Assembly (NCBI GenBank): GCA_964436865.1
Contig: CAYTFK010000302.1
Location: 1-8,511 of the forward strand
DNA from: JAXGPP01 sp964436865
GTDB lineage: Bacteria > Planctomycetota > Planctomycetia > Pirellulales > Thermoguttaceae
Direction: 5' to 3'
Length of the DNA stretch: 8,511 nucleotides
The notes under the pieces are model-generated. The model saw only the letters and a program-made list of their open reading frames with translations. It was not told the origin of the DNA and searched no databases. Of the stretch, positions 1 to 5,871 are shown piece by piece (position 1 is the stretch's first letter; every line of letters starts with the position of its first letter). Both the position numbers and the translations under genes were made by a program.

Positions 1-45
1 GCCATCGGCGACGACCGCACGCACTTCGCGCCGGTAGGAAAGTAG
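1..45 (+). CDS. C-terminal end of an unidentified protein (partial)
   Basis: The first reading frame is open from the window edge to a TAG at 43-45 and encodes AIGDDRTHFAPVGK. The other two forward frames give arginine-rich, less protein-like translations. Fourteen residues are too few to assign a family. The call rests only on the reading frame, the credible composition and the position ahead of a non-coding stretch; the bases could equally be intergenic. Confidence 0.3.
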   Translation, partial: AIGDDRTHFAPVGK

Positions 46-344
46 CGCCCCGGGTTCTTGGGACTGATGCTGATCAGAACTTGTCCGGCGTGCAAATGCC
101 GATGTAACGCTACCGGATTTTGTGCCGCAGTGTGAGCGAAAAGCAAAGCCGTGCGGCGGTTGGCTTTGGTACCTCCGAGACTGGGTGCTTCAACGCTCGC
201 CGGAAGTCGCTATAATCGGGAGACGACACGGAATTCAAAATGCCGAGAACCGGGGCGCAAGGATCGCACACCTACCGACATCAAGTAGCGAAGCTGGTTG
301 GGGCGGATCGAGCCGGCGCGATGTCATGGTGAGAGAACTGAGTA
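46..344. other. Non-coding leader region before the kinase gene
   Basis: This roughly 300-base stretch contains no reading frame with a recognisable protein. Near its left end, GTTCT (about 51-55) and AGAAC (76-80) can pair around a loop that contains the small palindrome CTGATCAG; this is a weak possible terminator stem for the upstream gene without a T-run. A perfect TATAAT lies at 211-216. The rest shows no repeat, tRNA or riboswitch-like architecture that I can recognise. Confidence 0.5.
189..216 (+). promoter_or_regulatory. Possible sigma70-type promoter of the kinase operon
   Basis: A perfect -10 hexamer TATAAT is at 211-216. The best -35 partner is TTCAAC at 189-194 with a 16-base spacer; it matches the consensus poorly (3 of 6), so the promoter may be weak or activator-dependent. 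Transcription would start near 223, leaving an untranslated leader of about 120 bases before the kinase start codon. The call rests mainly on the -10 element. Confidence 0.35.
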
Positions 345-2819
345 ATGAACGCAGGAAGCCCCAGCCCGTCATTGGAACTCGAAGAACGACTGCGCTTTGA
401 GACTCTGATCGCCGATCTTTCGTCGAGGTTTGTAAGCGTTCCTTCCGCCGATCTGGATCGAGAGATCGAAGATGCTCAGGGCCAGGTGTGCGAATGCCTC
501 GGAATGGACCTGTCTGCGCTTTGGCAACAGTCCGCAGAATCCATACACAAATTGACGCTGACTCACCTCTATCGCCCGCTGGGAGGCCTGCCCACTCCCG
601 CGCGGATGGACGGAAGCGAGTATTTTCCATGGTGCGAACAGCAACTACTTGCCGGTGAAGTCGTTGCCGTTTCATCGATGGAGGAACTTCCGGCAGAGGC
701 ATCGCGCGATCGGGAGGTATGGCTCCATTACGGCATCAAGAGTAACTTGACGCTCCCGTTGTCTGTTGGGGGCGGACCGCTCATCGGTGCGCTGTCCTTC
801 AATACGGTGCGCGCAGAGCGGGTCTGGCCGGATTTGATCGTGAAACGGCTTCAATTGGTCTCGCAGGTCTTCGCCAACGCACTTGTTCGCAGGCGTACTG
901 AGCAGGCGTTGAGGGAAAGCGAGGAGCGGTTGACCATGGCCTTGGAGGCCGCCGGCGCGGGCGCATGGAGTATGGATGCCCAGTCGGGGCAGGTCTGGGT
1001 TTCGTCCACCGAGCGAAGTCTGTTCGGATTTCCGGCGGACGAGCAACTGACTTATGACAGTTTCCTGCATCGAGTCCATCCGGACGACCGCGAAACGGTC
1101 CGAACGGCCGTTGCCAAAGCGCTGCGCACGAAGGCGCAGTTGCTTGTGGATTATCGCATCGTCCGGTCGGACGGAAGCATTCGCTGGGTCGCAGCGAGAG
1201 GATTCCCTCGCTCAAATGAACGGACAGAGGCCGATCATTTGATGGGTGTGACTCTGGACATCACGGAGGGCAAGCGGGCGGAGGCGGCGCTGGAGGAAGC
1301 CCGAGCGCTAGTCGCCGCGGTGATCAACAGCACCAACGATTTCGTCTGGTCCGTGGATGCAGAGCGATTCGGGCTTCTCACGTGGAACAGCGCATTGCGG
1401 GACTATTTCTCCGAACGCCGGCACATTGACATTCGCGTCGGAATGACTCCGGAAGAATTGCTCCCGTCCGGTTATGCGGCGGTGTGGCGTGACTTTTATT
1501 CCCGCGCGTTGCGGGAAGGATCGGTCATCACGGAGTATGAAGTCGTCGCTCGCACGAACATTCTGCTTCTGTCGATTCACACCATGCAACGCGACGGCAA
1601 GGTGTTTGGCATATCGGTATTCGGGAAGGACATCACGGAGCGCAAGCGAGCAGAAGAGGCCCATCGAGTCGAAGAGAAGCGCCTGCGGAGCGTGGTCAAG
1701 ATCACCGGCCAGAGAACGTATTCCCTGCGGGACCTGCTCGACAAGGCGCTGGAGGAGGCCATTGCCCTCTCCGACAGCCGATTCGGTTACATCTACTATT
1801 ACAGCGAAGCGCGAGAGGAATTCACGTTGCATGCCTGGTCCGGTGATGTGATGCAGGAGTGCTGCATCCCCAATCCATCCACCGTTTACCGATTGGACAA
1901 TACGGGATTGTGGGGAGAGCCTGTGCGGCAACGCCGGCCCATTGTTATGAACGATTTTGCTGCCCCGAATCCGCTGAAGAAAGGGTATCCGGCGGGGCAT
2001 GCGCCTCTGTTCCGCTACATGACCGTGCCGGTGTTCTGCGACGGACATATCGTCGCGGTGGTTGGCGTTGCGAACAAGGCCGAAGATTATACGGACCTCG
2101 ACGTGCACCAATTGACGATGATGATGGATTCGATATGGGAAGTCGCCGAACGCAGACGCGCCGAAGAGGCCGTGCGCGTATTGGCCGGAAAACTCCTCAC
2201 GGCCCAAGAGGCGGAACGAAGCCGAATCGCCCGGGAAATGCACGACGACCTGACACAGCGGATTGCCGTATTAGCTATCGAAGCCGGCAAGTTGGAACAG
2301 TCGTCCGATGCTTCGTCGCTATCAGGCACGCTCCGGGAAATGAAAAACCAGTTGATTAGACTGTCCCAGGATGTACACGCCCTTTCGCGCCAGTTGCATC
2401 CTTCGATTCTCGATGATCTGGGGCTCGTCGAGGCGTTGCGGTCGGAGTGCGCCACCTTCTCTCAACGTGAAGGAATACCGATTCGGTACACGCCTCAAGA
2501 TGTCCCGGCGGAAATTCCCAAGGAAGCGGCCTTGTGCCTGTACCGAATCGCGCAAGAGGCGATCCGGAACGTCGTCAAGCATTCACGCGCTAAAGAGGCC
2601 TGGGTAGCTCTGACGGCCATTGACGGCAGCATCTTGCTTTCAATTGAGGACAGGGGGGTGGGGTTCAACTGCGACCAGACGCCGGGAAGGCCCGGCCTGG
2701 GCCTGGACAGCATGGAAGAACGGGCACGACTGATCGGAGGGGAGTTCACGATCCGTTCGGAAGCAGGAAAAGGCACTGTGATTGAAGTCTGGGCCCCCTA
2801 TTCCGGTGAGACGCCATGA
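345..2819 (+). CDS. Soluble GAF-PAS-PAS-GAF sensor histidine kinase (NarL/DesK-type HisKA_3)
   Basis: The 824-residue protein probably senses a cytoplasmic signal and phosphorylates the response regulator encoded next to it. Domains in order: GAF about 18-180; PAS about 190-312, ending in the typical DITEGKRAE; PAS about 318-437, ending in DITERKRAEE; second GAF about 458-600 with adjacent cysteines C506 and C507; HisKA_3 dimerisation helix about 620-690 with REMHDDLTQR, where H633 is the expected phosphate acceptor; HATPase_c about 725-818. The ATPase domain shows the N box around N742 (EAIRNVVKHS), DRGVGF at 769-774 and GLGL at 784-787. SRQLHPSILDDLGLVEAL (681-698) is the usual linker of NarL-partner kinases. 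No membrane segment or signal peptide is visible. The start is fixed by an in-frame TGA at 339-341; a weak GAGAGA lies at 331-336. The gene ends in an ATGA overlap with the regulator. The ligand is unknown. Confidence 0.93.
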   Translation: MNAGSPSPSLELEERLRFETLIADLSSRFVSVPSADLDREIEDAQGQVCECLGMDLSALWQQSAESIHKLTLTHLYRPLGGLPTPARMDGSEYFPWCEQQLLAGEVVAVSSMEELPAEASRDREVWLHYGIKSNLTLPLSVGGGPLIGALSFNTVRAERVWPDLIVKRLQLVSQVFANALVRRRTEQALRESEERLTMALEAAGAGAWSMDAQSGQVWVSSTERSLFGFPADEQLTYDSFLHRVHPDDRETVRTAVAKALRTKAQLLVDYRIVRSDGSIRWVAARGFPRSNERTEADHLMGVTLDITEGKRAEAALEEARALVAAVINSTNDFVWSVDAERFGLLTWNSALRDYFSERRHIDIRVGMTPEELLPSGYAAVWRDFYSRALREGSVITEYEVVARTNILLLSIHTMQRDGKVFGISVFGKDITERKRAEEAHRVEEKRLRSVVKITGQRTYSLRDLLDKALEEAIALSDSRFGYIYYYSEAREEFTLHAWSGDVMQECCIPNPSTVYRLDNTGLWGEPVRQRRPIVMNDFAAPNPLKKGYPAGHAPLFRYMTVPVFCDGHIVAVVGVANKAEDYTDLDVHQLTMMMDSIWEVAERRRAEEAVRVLAGKLLTAQEAERSRIAREMHDDLTQRIAVLAIEAGKLEQSSDASSLSGTLREMKNQLIRLSQDVHALSRQLHPSILDDLGLVEALRSECATFSQREGIPIRYTPQDVPAEIPKEAALCLYRIAQEAIRNVVKHSRAKEAWVALTAIDGSILLSIEDRGVGFNCDQTPGRPGLGLDSMEERARLIGGEFTIRSEAGKGTVIEVWAPYSGETP

Positions 2820-3457
2820 AGAGAGCGCGGGTGTTAGTGGCCGACGACCACAGAATTCTGGCGGAAGGCTTGAGGAGTCTGCTCGAACCCGAATTCGAAC
2901 TGATCGAGATTGTTGAAAACGGCCGCGCGCTGGTGGCTCGCGCCCGCGAAATGTTCCCCGATGTCATCGTGGCGGATGTCACCATGCCGTTGCTGAACGG
3001 CATCGAAGCCGTTCAGCAACTGAGAAAGGCGGACGTTCCGGCAAAGGTTGTCTTTCTGACCATGCATCAGGATGTCACCTATGCGGCGAAGGCGTTTGAA
3101 CTCGGTGCCTCGGGATTCGTGCTGAAACATTCCGCCCCTTCGGAACTGGTGACAGCGATTCGCGAAGCCCTGGCGGGCCGGACTTATGTGACCCCGCTGA
3201 TCGCCGGGGAACTCATGCAAGCTTACCGTGACGGCGCCTTCCGGCGGCAAGACCCGGCGGTAGACCTGACGCCGCGACAGAGGGAGGCACTGCAGTTGTT
3301 CGCCGAAGGACGATCGGCCAAGGAAGTCGCGGCGATCCTGCGTATCTCGCCCCGCACGGCCGAGGTTCACAAAGCGAGCATCATGAAAATGCTGGGTATT
3401 CGGACCACCGCGGACTTGGCCCGCTACGCCGTCCGACACGGCATCATCTCCTCCTAG
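2816..3457 (+). CDS. NarL/FixJ-family response regulator (receiver + LuxR-type HTH)
   Basis: This 213-residue DNA-binding response regulator is the likely partner of the preceding kinase. The receiver domain spans about 4-120. Its acidic pocket is D10/D11, the phosphorylated aspartate D54 lies in VIVADVTMP, the switch residue is T82 and the conserved lysine is K104 (GFVLK). A linker leads to a complete LuxR-type helix-turn-helix at about 148-206, starting LTPRQREALQLFAEGRSAKE and containing ISPRTAEVHKASIMKMLGI. The start ATG overlaps the kinase stop (ATGA), and GGTGAG at 2805-2810 is a plausible ribosome binding site, so the two are translationally coupled. The overall layout matches GacA/UvrY, and csrA follows; control of csrA is inferred from the palindrome between the genes. 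It could instead, or also, act on distant promoters. Confidence 0.93.
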   Translation: MKRARVLVADDHRILAEGLRSLLEPEFELIEIVENGRALVARAREMFPDVIVADVTMPLLNGIEAVQQLRKADVPAKVVFLTMHQDVTYAAKAFELGASGFVLKHSAPSELVTAIREALAGRTYVTPLIAGELMQAYRDGAFRRQDPAVDLTPRQREALQLFAEGRSAKEVAAILRISPRTAEVHKASIMKMLGIRTTADLARYAVRHGIISS

Positions 3458-3486
3458 ACGCTAAGTTGCGCTTTTTCATGGCAGGA

Positions 3487-3507
3487 GTACGTAGTTCTAC
3501 TACGTGC
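3487..3507. promoter_or_regulatory. 21-base inverted repeat, candidate regulator operator upstream of csrA
   Basis: The half-sites GTACGTAG (3487-3494) and CTACGTGC (3500-3507) are reverse complements except for one G-T wobble and flank TTCTA, centred at 3497. A second register, GTAG-TT-CTAC, lies inside it. A dyad of two helical turns suits a dimeric LuxR-type HTH protein. Its centre is about 41 bases before the predicted csrA transcription start and it overlaps the poor -35 region, which is the geometry of a class II activator site. As RNA it would form an 8-base-pair hairpin, but no T-run follows, so a terminator is less likely. Confidence 0.5.
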
Positions 3508-3531
3508 GGTTTGCCCTTCCGCGGCGATAAT
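3503..3531 (+). promoter_or_regulatory. Predicted csrA promoter with good -10 and poor -35
   Basis: GATAAT at 3526-3531 matches five of six bases of the -10 consensus. The hexamer 17 bases upstream (3503-3508, CGTGCG) has almost no -35 match and is covered by the inverted repeat. This pattern is typical of promoters that need an activator. The start site would be the A near 3538, giving a csrA leader of about 71 bases. Confidence 0.4.
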
Positions 3532-3567
3532 GCGCACACGATTCAGGGGTGCTGCGAAATCTCGCGA

Positions 3568-3582
3568 CCACCCGGCAGGTGG
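3568..3582 (+). other. Small hairpin in the csrA leader
   Basis: CCACC (3568-3572) and GGTGG (3578-3582) pair around the five-base loop CGGCA. The stem could be extended by GA/TC beyond a two-base bulge. It lies 11 bases before the csrA ribosome binding site and could influence access of ribosomes or CsrA. It is short and may be incidental. Confidence 0.3.
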
Positions 3583-3589
3583 GGTCGCC

Positions 3590-3601
3590 GTTCAAGGAGG
3601 A
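3590..3601 (+). promoter_or_regulatory. csrA ribosome binding site overlapping a likely CsrA-binding sequence
   Basis: AAGGAGG at 3594-3600 is a near-perfect Shine-Dalgarno sequence eight bases before the csrA ATG and decides the start codon. The twelve bases from 3590 match the CsrA consensus RUACARGGAUGU at nine positions, including the GGA core. CsrA proteins in other bacteria repress their own translation through such sites; here that is inferred. Confidence 0.55.
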
Positions 3602-3608
3602 TGAGCAA

Positions 3609-3794
3609 ATGTTGGTTCTCAGCCGCAACCCAGGGGAGTCTGTCGTCATTGGCGAGGACATTACCGTGACGATCCTGGCAGTGCGAGGAAACCAGGTGAG
3701 GATTGGGTTCAAAGCTCCTTTGGAGACGCCCATCCGCCGGAAGGAGATTGAGCTGGAGGATAGAGACGGCTCGCCGGCACTTGCACACGCATAG
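3609..3794 (+). CDS. csrA: CsrA/RsmA carbon storage regulator, RNA-binding translational regulator
   Basis: The 61-residue protein has the usual length for CsrA, a homodimer that binds GGA motifs in mRNA leaders and changes translation or RNA stability. The sequence follows the family closely: it starts MLVLSRNPGESVVIG, contains the signature GNQVRIGFKAP (27-37) and ends with the fifth strand IRRKEIELE. The two RNA-contacting residues L4 and R44 are present. The acidic C-terminal tail DRDGSPALAHA is variable in the family. The start is set by the strong AAGGAGG and by homology; an in-frame ATG at 3549 would add 20 residues that no CsrA has. In many bacteria csrA lies beside flagellar genes (fliW, flagellin). 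None are seen here; instead it lies directly downstream of a kinase/NarL-regulator pair. Confidence 0.96.
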   Translation: MLVLSRNPGESVVIGEDITVTILAVRGNQVRIGFKAPLETPIRRKEIELEDRDGSPALAHA

Positions 3795-3802
3795 CGCCGG
3801 GT

Positions 3803-3847
3803 TCTCGCACCGGCAATTCTGCACCCCGTCTAGTTGCCGGAGCGAGA
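3803..3847 (+). other. Long hairpin just downstream of csrA
   Basis: TCTCGC-A-CCGGCAA (3803-3816) pairs with TTGCCGG-A-GCGAGA (3834-3847): thirteen base pairs interrupted by one A-A mismatch, with a 17-base loop. A stem this long is unlikely by chance. It begins nine bases after the csrA stop, the usual place for a transcription terminator or a 3'-end stabiliser. It lacks the T-run of a classical intrinsic terminator. Confidence 0.55.
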
Positions 3848-3891
3848 CCTGGACAAGCTCGATGGCGACACGAATATTTGGGTCCGAGCGC

Positions 3892-3919
3892 CGCCGTTGA
3901 GCCGCCTTTGTCAACGGCG
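3892..3919 (+). other. Second perfect hairpin downstream of csrA
   Basis: CGCCGTTGA (3892-3900) and TCAACGGCG (3911-3919) are exact reverse complements separated by ten bases. No T-run follows on either strand. Together with the stem at 3803-3847 it forms a tandem hairpin pair, which could terminate transcription, act as a processing signal or be part of a structured RNA. Confidence 0.5.
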
Positions 3920-4022
3920 AGGTCAACTTCCGCTGACCGGACTGGAAGAGGCTCGCACTAGTCCGAACTTCCCTCTTGTTGAAGAGTTCTGATACCGGTT
4001 CTGGAAATGGCGGCAAGTGATC

Positions 4023-4036
4023 GCGCCGGGAGGCGC
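4023..4036 (+). other. Short hairpin presenting GGA in a tetraloop (possible CsrA site)
   Basis: GCGCC (4023-4027) and GGCGC (4032-4036) pair perfectly around the tetraloop GGGA. GGA in the loop of a short GC-rich stem is the preferred presentation for CsrA binding. The site is 94 bases ahead of the receiver gene, so it does not block that gene's start codon directly. A single such hairpin can arise by chance. Confidence 0.3.
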
Positions 4037-4129
4037 TAACCAAATGGAAATGGAATGGGCAGTCACGACCCCTTTGGCGCCCTGCCGCGTGCCAAGTTAT
4101 GCGCGTCCCGAGCGTCGGCGGCTACCTAG

Positions 4130-4555
4130 ATGATGACGAAGCACGCGCGCCTCCTAATTGCCGATGCCCACCAGAACATGCTTGAAGCGGTTCAGAGCCT
4201 GCTCGAGGGACTCTTTGATACGGTGGCGATCGCGGCTGACGGAGATTCGCTCCTGGAGATTTCCGCTGACCTGAAGCCCGATTTGATTGTCGTGGATCTC
4301 TCACTCCCGGTTTCCGGCGCTGCGAACGTCCTGCGCCATCCAGGGTTGAAAGCCTTGTTTTCCCCCGCCAAGGTCATCGTCTTGAGCGTTCATGATGAGG
4401 CAGTGGCGGTTCGTGAAGCCTTTGCCGAAGGCGCTATGGGCTTTGTGCTCAAGCGCGCCGCGGCCACAGACCTGATTCCTGCCGTGAATGAGGTGCTTCG
4501 CGACCGCAAGTACGTTTCACCCGGCGTGCAAGGGACAGGCCAGGCCGCGACCTGA
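4130..4555 (+). CDS. Stand-alone NarL-like receiver domain lacking the HTH
   Basis: The 141-residue protein consists of one receiver domain plus a short tail. It clearly resembles the receiver of the regulator at 2816-3457: RLLIADAHQ near the N terminus, phosphorylatable D56 in DLIVVDLSLP, switch residue S86, conserved lysine K108 in GFVLKRAA, and YVSPGV at the point where a NarL protein enters its linker. The second acidic-pocket residue, D11 in the paralog, is replaced by A13. The LuxR-type HTH is missing and no remnant is readable in the 82 bases before the convergent epimerase gene. A TAG at 4127-4129 directly before the ATG fixes the start; no strong ribosome binding site is visible. It could be a phosphate sink or partner-binding modulator, or a decaying duplicate. 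It is the least certain protein-level function of the window. Confidence 0.8.
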   Translation: MMTKHARLLIADAHQNMLEAVQSLLEGLFDTVAIAADGDSLLEISADLKPDLIVVDLSLPVSGAANVLRHPGLKALFSPAKVIVLSVHDEAVAVREAFAEGAMGFVLKRAAATDLIPAVNEVLRDRKYVSPGVQGTGQAAT

Positions 4556-4637
4556 GCGGTGGTCTGCGGCACCTGCGCCCTCATTGGCTTCCGCATTGGC
4601 TATTCTCAATGGCGGGACTCGTTGCGATCGATCTGCC

Positions 4638-5666
4638 TTATGGGGGGCTGCGGGATAGCAACTTCACGCCGCAGCCGTTCTCCGCGGGGAAGATCACCCG
4701 GCCGCGCTCGATGCGAACGCCGGTGGCGATATCCTTGCCCAGGAGAAGGGCGCCGTCCATGTCGACATAGTCCAGCAGCGGCAGCAATTGGGCGATGGCC
4801 GAGATCCCGACGGTCGATTCGGTCATGCAGCCGACCATCGTCTTGAGCTTGAGTTCTCTGGCGTGAAGGAGCATCCGCCGCGCCGGGGTCAAACCGCCGC
4901 ACTTGACAAGCTTCACGTTCACCCCGTGGAAGTAGCCGTGGCAGCGGTCCACATCGGGCTCGCGCTGGCAGCTTTCGTCGGCCACCAAGGGGAGCGCCGA
5001 GCGGTCGCGAACCTTGCGCATGCCGTCCCAGTCATCGGGCGCCAGCGGCTGCTCGATGAATTCAACGCTCAGGTCCCGAAGCGCGGCGGCATTGCGGATG
5101 GCCTCGTCGGCGGTCCACGCGGCGTTGGCGTCGACGCGGAAGACGGCGTCGGTCTCCTGCCGCAGCCGGCGGACGATCTCCAGGTCGTGCGGAGTGCCGA
5201 GCTTGATCTTGTAAATTGGCCAACCGGCGAATTCCTTCATCTTGGCGACCATGACATCGATCGTATCAATGCCGATCGTGTAGTCGGTGAGCGGCACGTC
5301 GTCGATCTTGAGCCCCCACAGCTTCCACACCGGCTGGCCGCGGAGCTTGCCCCACAGGTCGTGGGCCGCCATATCGAGGGCGCACTGGGCGAACGTGTTG
5401 TCCGACACCAGCGGCCGGCATTCTTCCCACAGCCGAGCCGGATCGTCGAGCCGCGTCTTGTCCAACAGACCACGCGTCCGCTCCAGCACCTCGGTCATGT
5501 TGGGGATCGTCGCCCCGTAATAGCGGCTCTCGCCCGCCTCGCCATAGCCGGAGACGCCGTCCTGTTCAAGTTCGACGATGAGCGGCCTGTAGCTCGTCGC
5601 CGAGCCACGCGAGATCGTGAACGTATGCCGCAACGGGAGTTCAAACTGGTGAAACTTGAGTTTCAT
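4638..5666 (-). CDS. Dipeptide epimerase (L-Ala-D/L-Glu epimerase type), enolase superfamily
   Basis: The 342-residue enzyme probably interconverts stereoisomers of a dipeptide such as L-Ala-D-Glu and L-Ala-L-Glu, a step in degrading peptidoglycan peptides. The N-terminal capping domain (about 1-120) precedes a barrel domain. Catalytic and metal residues are in place: K153-I-K155 (acid/base lysine pair), D179 in VDANAAW, E205 in FIEQP, D230 in ADES (magnesium ligands) and the opposite catalytic lysine in VKLVKCGG (K252). The DMDG motif (D302, D304) near the C terminus is the pair that holds the dipeptide amino group in known Ala-Glu epimerases, which separates it from other muconate-cycloisomerase relatives. 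No signal peptide is seen, so it is cytosolic. The ATG at 5666 begins MKLKFHQFELPLRHTF, matching family N termini, with GGCGGA seven bases upstream; a GTG at 5708 would add 14 unconserved residues. Exact dipeptide preference cannot be read from sequence. Confidence 0.92.
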   Translation of the reverse strand: MKLKFHQFELPLRHTFTISRGSATSYRPLIVELEQDGVSGYGEAGESRYYGATIPNMTEVLERTRGLLDKTRLDDPARLWEECRPLVSDNTFAQCALDMAAHDLWGKLRGQPVWKLWGLKIDDVPLTDYTIGIDTIDVMVAKMKEFAGWPIYKIKLGTPHDLEIVRRLRQETDAVFRVDANAAWTADEAIRNAAALRDLSVEFIEQPLAPDDWDGMRKVRDRSALPLVADESCQREPDVDRCHGYFHGVNVKLVKCGGLTPARRMLLHARELKLKTMVGCMTESTVGISAIAQLLPLLDYVDMDGALLLGKDIATGVRIERGRVIFPAENGCGVKLLSRSPP

Positions 5667-5772
5667 GGCCCTATCCGCCGAACGGGGTCTGCCGTGGTCT
5701 ATCTCCACACGAGCGTTTCATCACCATTGGAACCGATGCGTGGCCTGAATGGCAAGTGGAATTGCGGAACTC

Positions 5773-5792
5773 AGATTCTATCCTGTGAATCT
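5773..5792. promoter_or_regulatory. Inverted repeat upstream of the epimerase gene
   Basis: AGATTC (5773-5778) and GAATCT (5787-5792) form a perfect six-base dyad with an eight-base spacer, about 107 bases upstream of the epimerase start and in the 205-base gap that separates it from the sirtuin gene. It could be an operator. I see no convincing -35/-10 pair beside it, so the role is uncertain. The rest of the gap shows no feature. Confidence 0.3.
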
Positions 5793-5871
5793 ACAAGGGA
5801 TTGCGAAATGAGGACGAGGGCGCGAAACCGAGCCGGAAGGGACGCTGTAATGGAACCATGGCGGCGGCTGA

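Larger units (their letters stand above)
3795..4129. other. Structured non-coding region between csrA and the lone receiver gene
   Basis: No credible coding sequence is present on either strand in these 335 bases. Several inverted repeats could fold in RNA: 3803-3847, 3892-3919, CTCTT-GTTG-AAGAG at 3973-3986, GCGCC-GGGA-GGCGC at 4023-4036, and TTGGC/GCCAA at 4074-4095. There are eight GGA triplets on the + strand, only slightly above what composition predicts. The region could be a csrA 3' untranslated region, a leader of the receiver gene or a small RNA. No T-run follows any stem. Confidence 0.4.

Noticed and set aside
1308..2243. Open frame of 311 codons on the - strand inside the kinase gene
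   Set aside because: It is antisense to the PAS and GAF domains of the kinase, with no homologous features.
3458..3480. Possible intrinsic terminator after the regulator (TTTTT at 3472-3476)
   Set aside because: Only a three-base-pair stem (CGC/GCG) precedes the T-run, too weak for a terminator.
3549..3608. Longer CsrA starting at the ATG at 3549
   Set aside because: Twenty extra residues are not found in CsrA proteins and would include the Shine-Dalgarno of the true start.
3543..4043. Open frame of 166 codons on the - strand across csrA and the following non-coding region
   Set aside because: It covers csrA in antisense, lacks a ribosome binding site and resembles nothing I know. The hairpins better explain the region outside csrA.
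3795..4129. CsrB/RsmZ-like decoy RNA on the basis of GGA number
   Set aside because: Eight GGA triplets in 335 GC-rich bases are close to expectation and mostly not in stem loops. I keep the structured-RNA idea but not a firm CsrB-type call.
4582..4601. Direct repeat CATTGGCT with a 12-base period between the convergent genes
   Set aside because: Only two copies of eight bases; no target-site, attachment or iteron context.
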